Below are positions 23,740 to 36,256 of a stretch of 64,000 nucleotides of DNA, one piece after another. Each line of letters starts with the position of its first letter. The stretch's first letter is position 1. A program made the position numbers and the translations under genes. Below the pieces are notes generated by a model, which saw nothing but the letters and a program-made list of their open reading frames with translations, did no database searches and was not told the DNA's origin. Location of the stretch: positions 115,162,937-115,226,936 of the forward strand of contig NC_134462.1 in assembly GCF_047948215.1 (NCBI RefSeq), given 5' to 3'. Source of the stretch: Lycorma delicatula (lineage: Eukaryota > Arthropoda > Insecta > Hemiptera > Fulgoridae).

Positions 23740-25300
23740 AGCTTGAACGGACTAAGCGCGGTGCCATACACCACCGACTTACGTGTCCCAGCCGCTCACT
23801 TGTTATATATTTACTAAAATGGGTAGGTGCACCCCGTCAACTACTAAAAATATATATGACATCCGTAAATTAAAATTTACTTCGCCTTGACAGCAATTCG
23901 TGCCTAGGTCGCTGAGTGCCAGCAAGTGTCTGTTCACCGTATTAAAGCGCTTGGAGCCTTAACTGGCTGGTGTTCGGCCATATATATCTCTAGGTTAGCT
24001 TCAGACAGCAGTGAGGTAGGAATCTTTTCCCTTAGGTAAACTACTGATGTCGGTTGAATATAGCAACCGCATCATGGAACTCCCACACGGACCGAGAATG
24101 TGGGTCTCGCGCTTGTGAGTCCAGTTTTCCCCTTGACCTTTAAGTTCCAGGATGGTCCGGTCTCTGGCCACCCCAAAAGCAGGGCAGTCAAATATTAGGT
24201 GTTCATTTGACTGGACCTACCCGCAGACAAACAGCTCATCAGCTGTCAGGTGTAACCGAAACAGATATTGGTTCAAAATAACATGATCGGTGAGCATCTG
24301 AGCCCCCGTTGCCCTTAAAAATGAACTCGAAGCATACCATCCCCCCCAGATCCTGTATAAACTTATAAAATGATCTTTCCTTAGTCGTGGCATCCCATTC
24401 CAGCTGCGATGCTTCCATCGTGAGGCTGCGGAAGAGGCTGCAGGAGGCAACTGAAAAAAATTTATATCCAGTGCATTGTGATCACCGTTCCGCTCCGGTA
24501 CTGATTCGACTCGAAACCGCATCCCAAATATCTCGGTCTACTAACCTCTTCGCAATCTTCACAAGCTAGCTGCCCGAACTTTCACCAGTAAATCGTTTGG
24601 GAGAGCCTTTCCCAATACGATGGTAGCCTCGTAGAAGGTTGTTTTAAAAACACCATTGCATAAAATTAAGGCTCTGTGCTGGGCACTCTTTAAATTCTGA
24701 ACAGTGCTATATCCAACTTTTGCGCCCAGACTTGCGCCGCGTATGAGGTCACATCCACTTTTCATACTCTTTCTTCCCAATTTTGGGTTCTTGACTGTAA
24801 ATCAATTTGTTGGGTTCATCCTGAGAATACCATACTCTTTAGAACCATCGCATCCCTAGTATGCTGTAAAAAAGGGATTTCCTGTGGACTTACTGTAGGA
24901 TTCAAAATAAGCCAAACAGTTATTAAGTAAAGCCAACCACCCTGACCGGCGTAGGAGAGGACTCCCGCCTTGGAACGATTCCGGTCGCCACAGCATCCCC
25001 TCCGTTTCTAGCCCTGATGTACTTTACCAGATTTAGTCTTTTAGGCTCTTTAAACTTGATAACACAATAGTCATCAGTTTGGCCTCTGTCAGGATGATAC
25101 CGATGTAAATGCCTCGGCAGACATTTCCATCAGTGTATTTACACAACCTATTACCGCCTTCGTATAGCATCTTCCAAGCACCACCATCTACCGTAACTTA
25201 CAAACCCTAAAGTATCAAATCCACCGATCCGCGAAAACACAATCTCCGCGCCTACCTCTAACATCGAAGGTTTTACACAAAATTCTTCCTACACCTAACT
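23740..25300 (-). pseudogene. LINE relic (R1/I-like group), RT C-terminus and terminal zinc-finger region
   Basis: On the minus strand, GASLGAKVGYSTVQNLKSAQ and VLGKALPNDLLVKVRAA (24780-24559) match the post-RT segment of LINEs that usually read AP.W......K...VQR. A second frame (24522-24217) has MLTDHVILNQYLFRLHLTAD, then ELFVCGQVQSNEHLIFDCPA, after the terminal pattern TGHG..N.YL.R..L....C.CG....EH..F.CP. Two or more frame changes separate the pieces. The right part (24950-25300) is GC-richer and belongs with it, but I cannot place its reading. The exact class is uncertain. Confidence 0.65.
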
Positions 25301-25922
25301 TCAATTAAACCGTCGAATCCTTCTTAAAATACAAACATGAATCTTACAACATAAAATGGTGATTTAACCTCCCAAAAGGTTTTAATATTTATAGAGCTAC
25401 ATAGTTTTAATTTTTTATGTGACAAATATTCAACTTCGTTCCGTTACAAGAAATACAGATGGAACTAAGTCCTGATGATTATCTTATAAGTCAATTGCTA
25501 AATCAATGAATAGAAAAATATTTATACTACAGAAAGAATTCACTTCTAACATATTGTGAAAAACAATCATTGATCGGTCAAAATTTATGATATTAGAATT
25601 AGAAAAAATTCGAGGAAGCATCTAAAACTGAAAGATAAATCTTACCGCCATAAAAGGAAAATATCCAATCAGAAAGATTTTTATTAAAATACTTCTAACC
25701 CATCTATCGGATCACCTATTAATTGTTTTTTTTTCTAAACATTTTTCCTGATTATCCACTAATGAGTATACCACGAATCATGGATAAATTGCACCTGAAT
25801 GTATTCGCACGCTATACAATTATGTATATTGGTGAGGGTTTCTCCTGACGGAAGCTTGAGTACAAGAGTCTAATAATTAAAAAAAAAAACAATAGGCTGC
25901 AGAATATATAAACTGGTGCAAC

Positions 25923-26319
25923 TTAACATTGTTGACCTGTTCCTGTCATTTTTAGTAAAAATAGTTTGCCAACGGAACAGTGTGAACGATTACTATTTTC
26001 AAGAAGTGCTTGAATTATTATTAAGAGTTCGTTTTTATTTGTCTTATTTTGCAGCTCTTTATAGGTAAGGAATTTTTTCCTAAATAAAATCATTCCTTCA
26101 TCTTTAATTCTACACTTCTTAGTTTTATTAATTGGGTTTTGGCCAGATACATCCTGAATTTGTAAGGATGTGGTGAGGTGAACAATTATTGCACCTTGGT
26201 TTATGGAGTACGGAAAGGACGGCACTGCCTGTGTATCTACTCAAGGACACTTTTTCTAATCGGTGGCTATAAGAAACGCCCAAATTGAAATTTGGCTTGC
26301 TTGTCCGATAAAGCCACAC
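25923..26319 (-). other. Overlapping open stretches, probably non-coding repeat DNA
   Basis: Two minus-strand frames overlap here (26319-26128, starting MWLYRTSKPNFNLGVSYSHR, and 26225-25923). They have no recognised domain. The moderate base composition hints at an old transposon, but there is no homology I can name. Confidence 0.25.
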
Positions 26320-27285
26320 CTTCTTATTTTCTTATAACATTTTTCCTTGTCAGGCTATTCTATGTCTCAATCATATAGCAGTGTATAATTTAGTGTGGGA
26401 AGTTTCATTTGTTATCCTTAAGTAAAAGCCGAGTAAAAACGTCAGTATGTGATAACGGATAATGTAAAGAAATGGAATTTATTAATTAACAATCTTATGT
26501 AAGAAAATATTTTTAAAGACCGTAAAAACATATTTTGCAATCTAAAAACAGATTTAGAAAATAAAACCTTTAAATTTTATCAAATATTTTTGAAGAACTT
26601 GAGAATGTTTTTTTTTTTGTTCAAAACGAACTTTCAATAAGAAAATTTCAGAATAGTCGTACATATTTTTTCCGAGGTATAAATTAATTTAAGTACTAAA
26701 TAATATTCAATCGTAATTAAGGTTCAAACATCCGGCATTTTTCGTTTGTATTCTTCTCCGCAGGATTGACATCATTGTTTAAAACGGTAAAACTACTGTA
26801 TAAATTCTAAATATTGAATTACTAAATTTAATATTTGTATTATATTCCTAAATATAGTAATATTTAGGATCGGTTTTTAATTTATGAAAAAAAATTCCCA
26901 ATTTTTCAAAAGAAAAATGGGAAGAAACGGACTAAAAATTGTAATTTATAAAGGTAGACCTTTGAATAAACTAGTTATGAAAGATAGGGAAAATTGGAAA
27001 GAGCGATTAGGTGTATGTGTGCGCGCGCGCGTGTGGGAATGGATATTTGTATACATGAATGTTTTAGTGTTGTTGCATATGTGCAATTATACAGAGTGTG
27101 GCTAGTTTTGTTGAATGTTGTGTGATGCTGTGATGGATGTAGTGTGTGTTAATGTAATGTGGTGATATATAGCAGTAACCAGTGCTTTACAAGCCGCAAC
27201 ACGACACACATCTGCTGTTGTTTCTGACATACATTTATCTCTATAACTCCAAAATGCACAGAAATGGTCCCTTCACTAACAGCTA

Positions 27286-27320
27286 CAATAATAATAATAA
27301 TAATAATAATAACAATAATA
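27286..27320. repeat. (AAT)n microsatellite
   Basis: About 10 units with one interruption. Confidence 0.9.
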
Positions 27321-27829
27321 TTAATCACGTAACTATTTCATTAAAAAAAAAAAAACAAAATTCTATTTCAAAGCATGTGACAGTTTTATAAAATACGATG
27401 AGGCTTTATATGCAGATAAACTGTACGAATAAAAAGTAAATTATTCATAATTACTGAATTTATTAAAAATTATTTCCAGTTAATTAAAAATTCAAATGTT
27501 GTTACAATTTGGTAATTTTTAATACGTGTATTTTCGTAGAAGACAATTTGTATATTATTTGGTAAAATTTAACAGTTTTTAAAGTATTATGAGAAGCTTA
27601 TGATCCCAGTTCATATAGTTCAAGCTAAGGATTAAAGATAATATTTAATTAATATGTGCAATTATCGGAGCGTTTGATTACATAACTTTTACCGATATTA
27701 AGCATATAGAATTACCCAGGTGTCAACGGGAGTTCTGTATGTTGAGAAATTTAAATAAATAAAAAGGATTCTGTATTACAAAAAATACGGGCAGGCCATC
27801 ATAACTAAGAACCTTTCACTAAATTCACT

Positions 27830-27945
27830 ATTCACAGAATGAAATTAAATGGCGATTTTTTAGCGTGTGAATGCCATGCTGACCGGGATTCGAACCAGGA
27901 ACCTCCAGATGAAAGGCTGAGACGCTAACACTCGCGACACGGATA
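27830..27945 (-). repeat. SINE family 1, minus-strand copy
   Basis: The reverse complement reads TTAGCGTCTCAGCCTTTCAT, TGGTTCGAATCCCGGTCAGC and ATTCACACGCTAAAAAA, matching the head and body of the copy at 61835. Box B is intact, box A altered. Confidence 0.78.
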
Positions 27946-28024
27946 AAATCACAGTTCAACTGAATGTAATTAAAAATAAAATCAATGTAACGTCCTATAA
28001 AGCATAACTTATCGGTTAACAATT

Positions 28025-30839
28025 TTCACTCCATACCTTCTTTTTGCTCTGATTTCATTATACGAGTAAAATATATTAGTACGTAATAAAAAGTATGTCG
28101 ATTTCAGAAAATAGAATTAGCCGTTTTTCTTCCTTTTTTAGTGAGTCGCGCTATACCATCAAAAGTCATTTATATCTACCATGACCATTAATAGCAACTC
28201 TCCTTTATTCACGTTAAATTTAAGTTTAACTGGGTCGTAAGCTCTAGCATAACCCTTATACGAGAATAAAATATAATTTAAAACTTGTTACGTTTCTTGT
28301 GAGATGTTTCACCTAATATTGAAAAAATTATAATTATATCTGTGCAAAGCAACGTAGTCATACCAAGAATACTTAAACCACTATTATACAACTTGTTGAA
28401 TGAAACCTACAGTAAATTACGAATTAAAACATTATTTATATAATTATAGAAAACCTATAAGAGCTAACAAATTATTCATTTCCTTTTAAGCCATGATTAT
28501 AATACTTCAAAACAGGTCGTAAACCCAAGCTCGATTCTTTTTTTGTCTGTAATCAAGAGACTATTCCCTAAATATCGTAGTTAATTTAATTTCAAATATC
28601 AAATGAATTTTAAAACGCAGGAATAAAGACCGAATAAAAATAATTATTCGCGTGTTAATATTAATTTTAACCAGGTTCGAGCACCAGAGTTAATCGGATT
28701 AAAGCTGAAACTAATTACGCATCTAATCAACAGTGTTTACATTTAAACAGCGTTTTGGAGATGAATTGTCGTCACGGGACATACTATCTATTGGATCAGT
28801 ACTATCGATTAGATAATGTACAATACATTTGTCTTATTAATTCTCATCAAACTTAAAAATTATTTTAAGTATTTATTAAGTTTAATGATTTTTTCTAAAT
28901 GACCATACGAAAAAATATCGGCTTGTATCTATAAAAAAAACCAATATTAATTAGTTTTTTTATTTAGTTATTATTATTTAATTTATTTTTAGTTGTTAAA
29001 AAAATCACTTTAGACAGTCCAAGGTGAAAGCGAAAAATATACCTCCAGACTTAAACTCTAAAATACTTGAACTCACCAATCTGATTGGCATTACGTTGAT
29101 TTATATTTTCTAAAATGTTCATTTTTAAATTGAAAAATAAGGATAAAACAATCGTAAATGAATAGTCCAATAATCGGCCGAATATCCTTTTCAAGAACCT
29201 TAATTTATTGAAAACAGGAAATAGATAAATAAAATTAAAAAATAAGTATAAGCATTAATAATAAATAAACAAGAAGAAGGGCAGATAAGGCATGACGTCA
29301 AATGTAGGTAGAAGGGTTGATTAAACGCTATATAAAGATTAACAAAGATTTAAAGTATCAGTGCAATAAGTTTTGATAATGAATGGTTCTGAAACGCGTC
29401 AATAAGAGTCAAAAGAATAAAGCTAAGAAAGTTAAGCAGTACAGAACATAGAGGAAATATCTGTAACTTGTCTACAGTTTACAAAATTTAGAAAACATGT
29501 TTTCATTCTTAAAATGAATTTATTTTCTTATATATATATATATATATATATATATAAGAATTTTGTATTTATATTAATTTTTTTCATTCTCTTGCGACTG
29601 ATGAATCGAAAAACGCACTTTTTAACATTTTTTAAGTTAAATTTTAAGCGTATTAAACTGTTTATCTTATTTAAATAACAATTTAGCGTTGTTAACTTTA
29701 AAATTTATTTATTCTTTTTTTTTTTTTAATAAAATGTTACAAGTTTCAGTATCATAACAAAACAAATTTTTCATATTCAAAAAAAAAAAAATTTAGTATA
29801 TTAATTTAATTTCATACTATAAAACTTAATATAAATAAATATATATGTAAATGTTTCTTCTCAAAGCTTTAAGAAAATATGTATAAAAACGTTTGTTTTG
29901 TTAGGGAGATTTTAATTATAAACAGATAATGTATTTATATAATGATTATTAATTAATAATACAAAATTTAAAATTTTAATTTTTTTAAGACAATACGAAA
30001 GATTTTAGAAACAGTTTTTTTATTTATTAATGTGCAGAGTGTACAACTGTTATTTAAATTTAAAATAATTAAAAAACTCTGATTCAGCGTAAAGCAATTT
30101 ACAATACTGGCTGGAATTTAAAAAAAAAGATTGGTTATTCAATTTGATCGGACGTTTTTCTGTATCGTATTGATTCATGATACACAAAGTTAAAATTATT
30201 ATCAGGAAATAACACAAAAAAAAGAAACCATAACTGCAAGTACTATTTAAAATACTGCAATCTACTTAGATAACAAGAGAAATTCCAATAAAAATAATAT
30301 CAACCATGATTTCTGTCATCCAGGAGGAAGTATTTTTCAATAAGCTAAGTCAATGGTGATGGTTATAAAATATTATCACTAGTTTTATAAATCTTCTGTA
30401 CGTAAAGCTAAATTGGTTCTGTAAAATTCATTATTAATAGAACAAAAATATTGTAATAAATTCGTTACACGTGCATTACAATTGCAATATTAGTAAGAAA
30501 CTAATGTAAAATCGTGTAACAAAACTAATTATAGACTATTTAACTAGCTTAATTACTTTTGGTGTCTTTGATCCAACCCAAATACGATTAGTCAGCCAGA
30601 CGCGTACAGATCAAACATTTATACTCTCAAAGGAAATCATTTAATGTTTTAACAGCCGTACTCCTTATTTATCAGAAAATTATTTTGCACAATTCTTATA
30701 GATTATTAAATCTCATATCTGAAAAATTGTATGAGACTGAATAATATTTAGAAAAATAATTATTTTTCAGTATTCCAATTTCTTCCTCCTTCATCTAATA
30801 TATATATATCTATCTTCATCTATATATATATATTCTTCA

Positions 30840-30881
<42 letters not shown>

Positions 30882-31590
30882 TATATATATAAAATTTAAA
30901 CTGCCTACACATAAATATTTTGAATATCAGTGATATCACGTGTTAGATTACAATAACCTTAAAAAAATTTTTTTTTTCTAAATCTGTACGTTTGATCATA
31001 AATAAATTATACATATAAATAATTATATATAAGAAAATGTCAAGGATTTTTTTTGAAGTGCATAACAAATATTTACGACACTTAATACAGTTTCAATAAA
31101 AAGAGAGAATGGGGCATCTATAGTTGAGCATTAGCTATAATTAACATTGAAAATAAATTATTATGTTTATATATATTATATAAAATAAATAATTTATAGT
31201 AGTTTATCATAAATTAAATAAAATTGAACGAAACATTTTTTAGCTTACCGATAGAAAATGTTTGAAAAATCCAAACCTGCTGCAGCGAATACCATTGAAA
31301 TGAATCTGTAAAAGTACATAAAGTAAGATAAAAAATAGAAATAAAATTATTAATTAAAGTAATTATAATTACAGGTATAATAAAATTTCATAAAAAATAA
31401 CAAATTGTAAAAAACTGTACACATACATTCACTAATTCCCCGCAGATAATGATTTATTTTTATAAACCAATCTGCAATATTAAATGTGTACGCGATCGCT
31501 GGTGTGTATGTATTTGTGGGGGTGTGCATGTAGATATATGATAAAAATAAATCAAAACTAAAATGAAAAATCGCTGTAATATTTTTTCAG
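28025..31590. other. Sequence before the first visible Ddr exon; no gene recognised
   Basis: AT-rich, with (TA)n at 29529-29556 and a mixed AT microsatellite at 30797-30891. It is most likely intron of Ddr, because the exon at 31591 needs an upstream partner. I could not find that exon here. Confidence 0.5.
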
Positions 31591-31822
31591 GGTGCGTACA
31601 GAAGTAGGCGGCGGTGCATGGTGTCCGAAGCAACAGGTCACCACTGAGCCCCGCGAGTGGTTGGAAGTAAACCTGCATACGGTCCGAGTCATCACCGCAG
31701 TCGAGACTCAAGGGAGATTTGGTAACGGCCAAGGTCAGGAGTTTGCTGAAGCTTATTTATTGGAATACTGGAGACCACGTTTGGCTAAATGGGTTCGATA
31801 TCGTAATAATAAAGGAGAAGAG
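31591..31822 (+). CDS. Ddr: Ddr exon: most of the collagen-binding discoidin domain (partial gene)
   Basis: This exon encodes 77 full codons of a discoidin-domain receptor, a collagen-binding transmembrane receptor tyrosine kinase. The acceptor is a pyrimidine tract ending TTTTTTCAG just before 31591. One base completes a codon from an upstream exon, and the donor is GAG|GTATTT at 31823. The protein shows GGGAWCPKQQ (residues 6-15), EWLEVNLHTVRVIT and TQGRFGNGQGQEFAEAY. These align with vertebrate DDR2 at GDGAWCP, IDLHTLHFIT and TQGRHAGGHGIEFAPMY. The Arg and Glu eight residues apart (42 and 50 here) match, as I recall, the collagen-contact pair R105/E113 of human DDR2. The Cys of AWCP is half of a known domain disulfide, and its partner lies in the next exon. 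The exon ends in phase 0. No upstream exon was recognised in the window. Confidence 0.93.
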
Positions 31823-34467
31823 GTATTTATATTTTTATTTAAAGTTTTAAAATACGTATTCAAACTTATTTTTAATATAAAATAGAACGTAATCTTCTGC
31901 CAAATTGTTTTTCGATTTTTTTATATGATTTTGAGGATATTTTAATTATATTATAATCATTCTACTATTGTTATGGGCGTTACTTTTTAATTCCTAACAC
32001 GTAAATAAATGATAAAAAAATAACATTCAGATTATAAAATAATTATTCACTTTATAGACGATGTCATAAATGGTATTTTTGCTATTATACCATTACAAAA
32101 AAATAAATAAAAGAAAGTGTTGTAACATTCGACTGGGACATCAAATGAAAGCGTAGAAGTTGATCAGGGCACCAAAAACAGTACACAAACTTAAATAAAA
32201 AAGAAGAGCGGTTATTTTGAATATAAAAAATATAAAAATTATTTTATTAATTACTAGAATTTGAAAAAAAAATCTGTAAACAATTACAATTTTATAGACG
32301 TTTATTGTAAATATTTGAGTGCTTATTTAAATAAATGTTAAGAAAAGTATGCAAGAATTTCAGGTATATCTATTTAATAATAAAAGATGATTACTTGCTA
32401 TTATTTTAAACCTGATCGACATAGTAGTTATGATTAACGTAAACGAAAACCTTTTAATGTAATTTTAAATAAATCGATCGAAAACTGTTATAAACCTTTA
32501 GATAATGTATTGAAAATAAAAATTTAAGCTTAATAAAGGCAGAATACCTGATGTGACCATCACCGCCAAAATAATAAACTTATAAAAAATTATATTAACC
32601 AGAACTGCATTTATATTTACCTGGATTAAACAAAATCTGACAGCCAGTTTTTCTATCCTGAAAATCCATTCTGATTTTATAAGTAGCCCTATTTTCTTAA
32701 TGCAATATTTAAATGGGAGTATAACTATGTAAAATAATTATTATTTAATGAAGGTGCTGAGCTTATTGATTATTAAAAGGTGCTTCAAAGTGCCACACCT
32801 ATCACCGAACACACATACTGTGTGTGTGTGTTTGTGTGTGTGAGAGATAGGAGTGGCCCCTTAATCACCTTTTATCTCCAGAACTACTCGACCGATTTTG
32901 ACCAAACTTGGTCAGATTATTTATATGCATGGGGCATTGATTCCCTTAAATTTTCAATATAAACGGTCAAACGAGTGAGGCTGTAGAGCAAGGTCACCCT
33001 CGGTATGTCGTGATTTCGCCTAATTAAGTCTTATTTCTCTTAGGCACATTTGTTAACAATTAAAAATTAATAATATTTCCATAAACAATTTTTTGCAAAA
33101 TCAAACCCCCATCCCAAAAAAATGCTCTAAAGAAAGTAGTGTTTACGGGAGTGTACTGTGTCATTAGTACCAATTTTCATCACAAAGAATGGTAGTGTAG
33201 CACTGACGTATAGCTGCTGTAGTCGTTTTCTATGTTGTAACGTCACAGGTGAGCGGTAGAATTAAATAAATGAATAATATTTAAAGTGGCCGCTAATACC
33301 GCCACACCCGAACGAATGAATTCGTTATGCGCTGTGCGCTTTAATTGGAATCATTTAATTAAATAAACAAAAATTATTATATTTAAATAAAATTATAAAT
33401 ATTTTAAATTGAGTGTGTATATGTGTTTGTGTAAGCTGTACATTAGAAAAAATCCGCGTGGTGGGAAAGTTCTTTAATTGTGTTGTCAGCTTCTTACCTT
33501 AGAAGCCATTACGAAACGGATGACGACGAGCTTTTCGTAATTGATTCCAAAAATTTATCCAGGCGTTTTTTTAAATTATTAACTATTTCAAGTTATTGTA
33601 GATTTCAGATATTCAATGTACGATGGTTGATAGTTTTTGATACTGTTTTTAGACTGGACTTATATTTATTAAAGCAGAAGTGTTCGTTCTCATTTTGTAA
33701 AAATATTTTTTTCTTAAATTTATTATTATTTTTACTAATATGATTTTTCAACAGAATGAGATAGAAATTGAACTGAAATCTGTTTCTTAACTTATTGTTG
33801 TAATTAAATTATTTTTATCGGTTACAGAAAAAACTATTTTTTAATAGATTTAATTTTCAACTTAGTTTAATAATAAATCAAAGTAATTCTACAAATTCAT
33901 CTAGGAAAATTAATAATTGACGTAAATACAAAGTTTGTTATTAAAATTTAAATAACAGGCTATAATAATTTAATTATAAGATAAACAAAATTATTCTAAA
34001 CATTTATTTGACACAAAACAATCATAAATTACCATTTAAATCGAAGGTGAGAAATCTATACCCATAAAATAATTCACTAATTATTATAAAACTAATATAA
34101 GTAATTATTAACTGACGTAAATTGAGTCTAATAACATTAATGAATACATTATTGATAATATTCAAAAACGGCTTAGCACTTTCTTGGAATATTAATGCAT
34201 AAATTTTGATAAAATTAGAATAACGTAATTCTAAATTACGTTAAAACTAATACAATCAAAACAATCAATCATCCAACGACTTCTTGGATTAACACAGCAA
34301 TTTAAATACGAATACTGGAATTAAACAAAAGATAAATATAAAAAATTAAAAAAACACGATTACCAAAATATAGGATAATTAAAGAGCGTGCGACTGACAA
34401 TTGTATATAGTATTTATACACAGTAAAATTTTCTCAAATCTTTTATATTTATTTAAACATATATACA

Positions 34468-35416
34468 TATACGAGGAGGCTCGGCTGATAAATTTTGTCA
34501 TTTATATGCGTAGCATGGGAATAAAAAGAGATAATGGAATGAAATAAAAAATGAATAAAAGCTACAAAATACAGCATTTATTTTTCAATATAATCCCCGT
34601 TTGCACGGATACACTTTTCCCAACGTGTGACAATTTTCATTCCGTCGCTGAAACATTCTGCCGGTCTTTCTCGTATCCAAGTGGCCAAGTGGCCATACCT
34701 TCCTTCACCTCATCGTCGGTAATCATCGAGGTGTAATGATTACCTCTGAGATCCCGATTGTGACGAGGGAAGAAGTGGAAGTTGCACGAAGCCAAATCCG
34801 GCAATTATGGCGGATTAGGAATAGGATCAAACTTCAGCTTGCGGAGAGCCATCACAGAGTTTGCGCGGTATCCATCGTGCACAGATTTTACAGTAACCCA
34901 ATCGCTTGATAATATGGCCTACTCGTTCTTTAGGTATGTCTAACTGAATAGCGATGAGTTGCTGGGTGATGCGCCGGTCACGTTGAAGTAAATCGTCCAC
35001 CTCCTTTCGATGTTTCTCGTCAGTCACAGAAACTGGTCGTCCGCTCCGAGGTACGTCCCCAATTGTCACTTTACCAGCTTCACATTCGCGAAATTTCAAC
35101 GCCCACCTGTTCACAATACTCCTGTCAACCGTTTCACTACCGTAAATCGCTTTTAAACGATGAAAAATATTCGTACGATTAACATTTTCTGCTGTTAAAA
35201 AGTTGATCATTGTGCGCTATTTTAAACGTGTTGAGTATTGGCCGTATTCGACTCCATTTTAACTACTACTGAAAACAAACCGGTAAACGGATTTCAACGC
35301 ATTACAGCAGGTTTTTAGAAGGGATTTTACCTATCATGTGCTTCCACCTCCAACTCGATAGTACCTTTTGTCTCCGTGTAGCACGCTAGTTTGCAAAATT
35401 TATCAGCCTCGTATTT
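34468..35416 (-). mobile_element. Internally deleted mariner (about 0.95 kb)
   Basis: The ends are inverted. The left (34468-34497) reads ACGAGG, 8 extra bases, then CTGATAAATTTTG, and the right (35394-35415), read inward, is ACGAGGCTGATAAATTTTG. The minus strand from 35210 encodes the N-terminal DNA-binding half with two helix-turn-helix parts: FLTAENVNRTNIFHRLKAIY and QLIAIQLDIPKERVGHIIKR. The linker GRPVSV lies between them, and it runs to CARWIPRKL. The reading then jumps to the C-terminal third motif, where PPYSPDLAPSDF has become PP*LPDLASCNF (34790s), so the third Asp is Asn. The first two catalytic motifs are deleted. Such a form could have moved only with help from another copy. Confidence 0.85.
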
Positions 35417-35950
35417 ATATAGCCTATGACATTTCAGGAAAGGATTCCAACGCGGAGTCATACATCTAAATCGGCTCAGCCGTTGAACTGCTACGGTGAA
35501 ACATATATACATACATACGCCCTATAGACATTACACTTCTTTTTGAGCAGTCGTGTAAAAACATTACGTCGCGTCGGCCTTATTAGCAAAGGACGTAACT
35601 CCACTTTTTGACAATTTTAAGATTTTTATATCACAGCCTTCAGAAAAGGCAGTAACACTACATAATTAATTTAAACGTAAAAATCAAATTTTAGTCAAAA
35701 TCGTATCTAGATAGCCAGTTAACGTTACTTAGCAAGTTGTAATTCTCTTTAGTCAATGTGAATGTTATGCCGTTAAGATTAGTGTTGCTACAGTGCCTCT
35801 TTTTTTTTACTTCCAAGCGTTCATTAAGGTTTGTCTAACAGTAGAAGATTATTTTAAAAAATCTTTAATAACCACACTAACTCATTTGTGATAAAAACTA
35901 AGAGTGATCAGTTTTTGTGGTCAATGAAAGAACTAATTATTTTCGGAAAT

Positions 35951-36000
35951 GGAGTTACGTCTGTTGCTTATTAAAATCGCTAAGCAAATGCTGTAACTCC
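35951..36000. repeat. Internal palindromic copy of the transposon end motif
   Basis: GGAGTTACGTCTGTTGCTTA and TAAGCAAATGCTGTAACTCC are near-perfect inverted copies separated by 10 bp. The second arm also resembles the element's own tip AGCAAAGGACGTAACTCC. Confidence 0.8.
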
Positions 36001-36256
36001 AATCAGATTAAATAAAAACTGCAGTTCGTTGATCATCGGAAAAAACTCAAATGAACTTTTTTCTTTTATTTTTCACAAACATGTTCAAATATAAACTAAT
36101 AGATTGGATAAAGTATTTTAGTAACTTAAAAATATTTAATGGCCAGAAAATAACATGTAGCATACTGATTTAGCAGCTTTTATAAAGAGTTAACACGATT
36201 ATATATCTTTTATTTCAGATTAAAGGCTAATTCTTATTTTAAGACTGTTACCGTGT

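Noticed and set aside
25923..26319. Two overlapping minus-strand frames as a possible gene
   Set aside because: The frames overlap out of phase, and neither shows a domain or splice signals.
32780..33010. Segment AACTACTCGACCGATTTTGACCAAACTTGG, like ends of common insect repeats
   Set aside because: It feels familiar as repeat sequence, but there is no second copy in the window to prove it.
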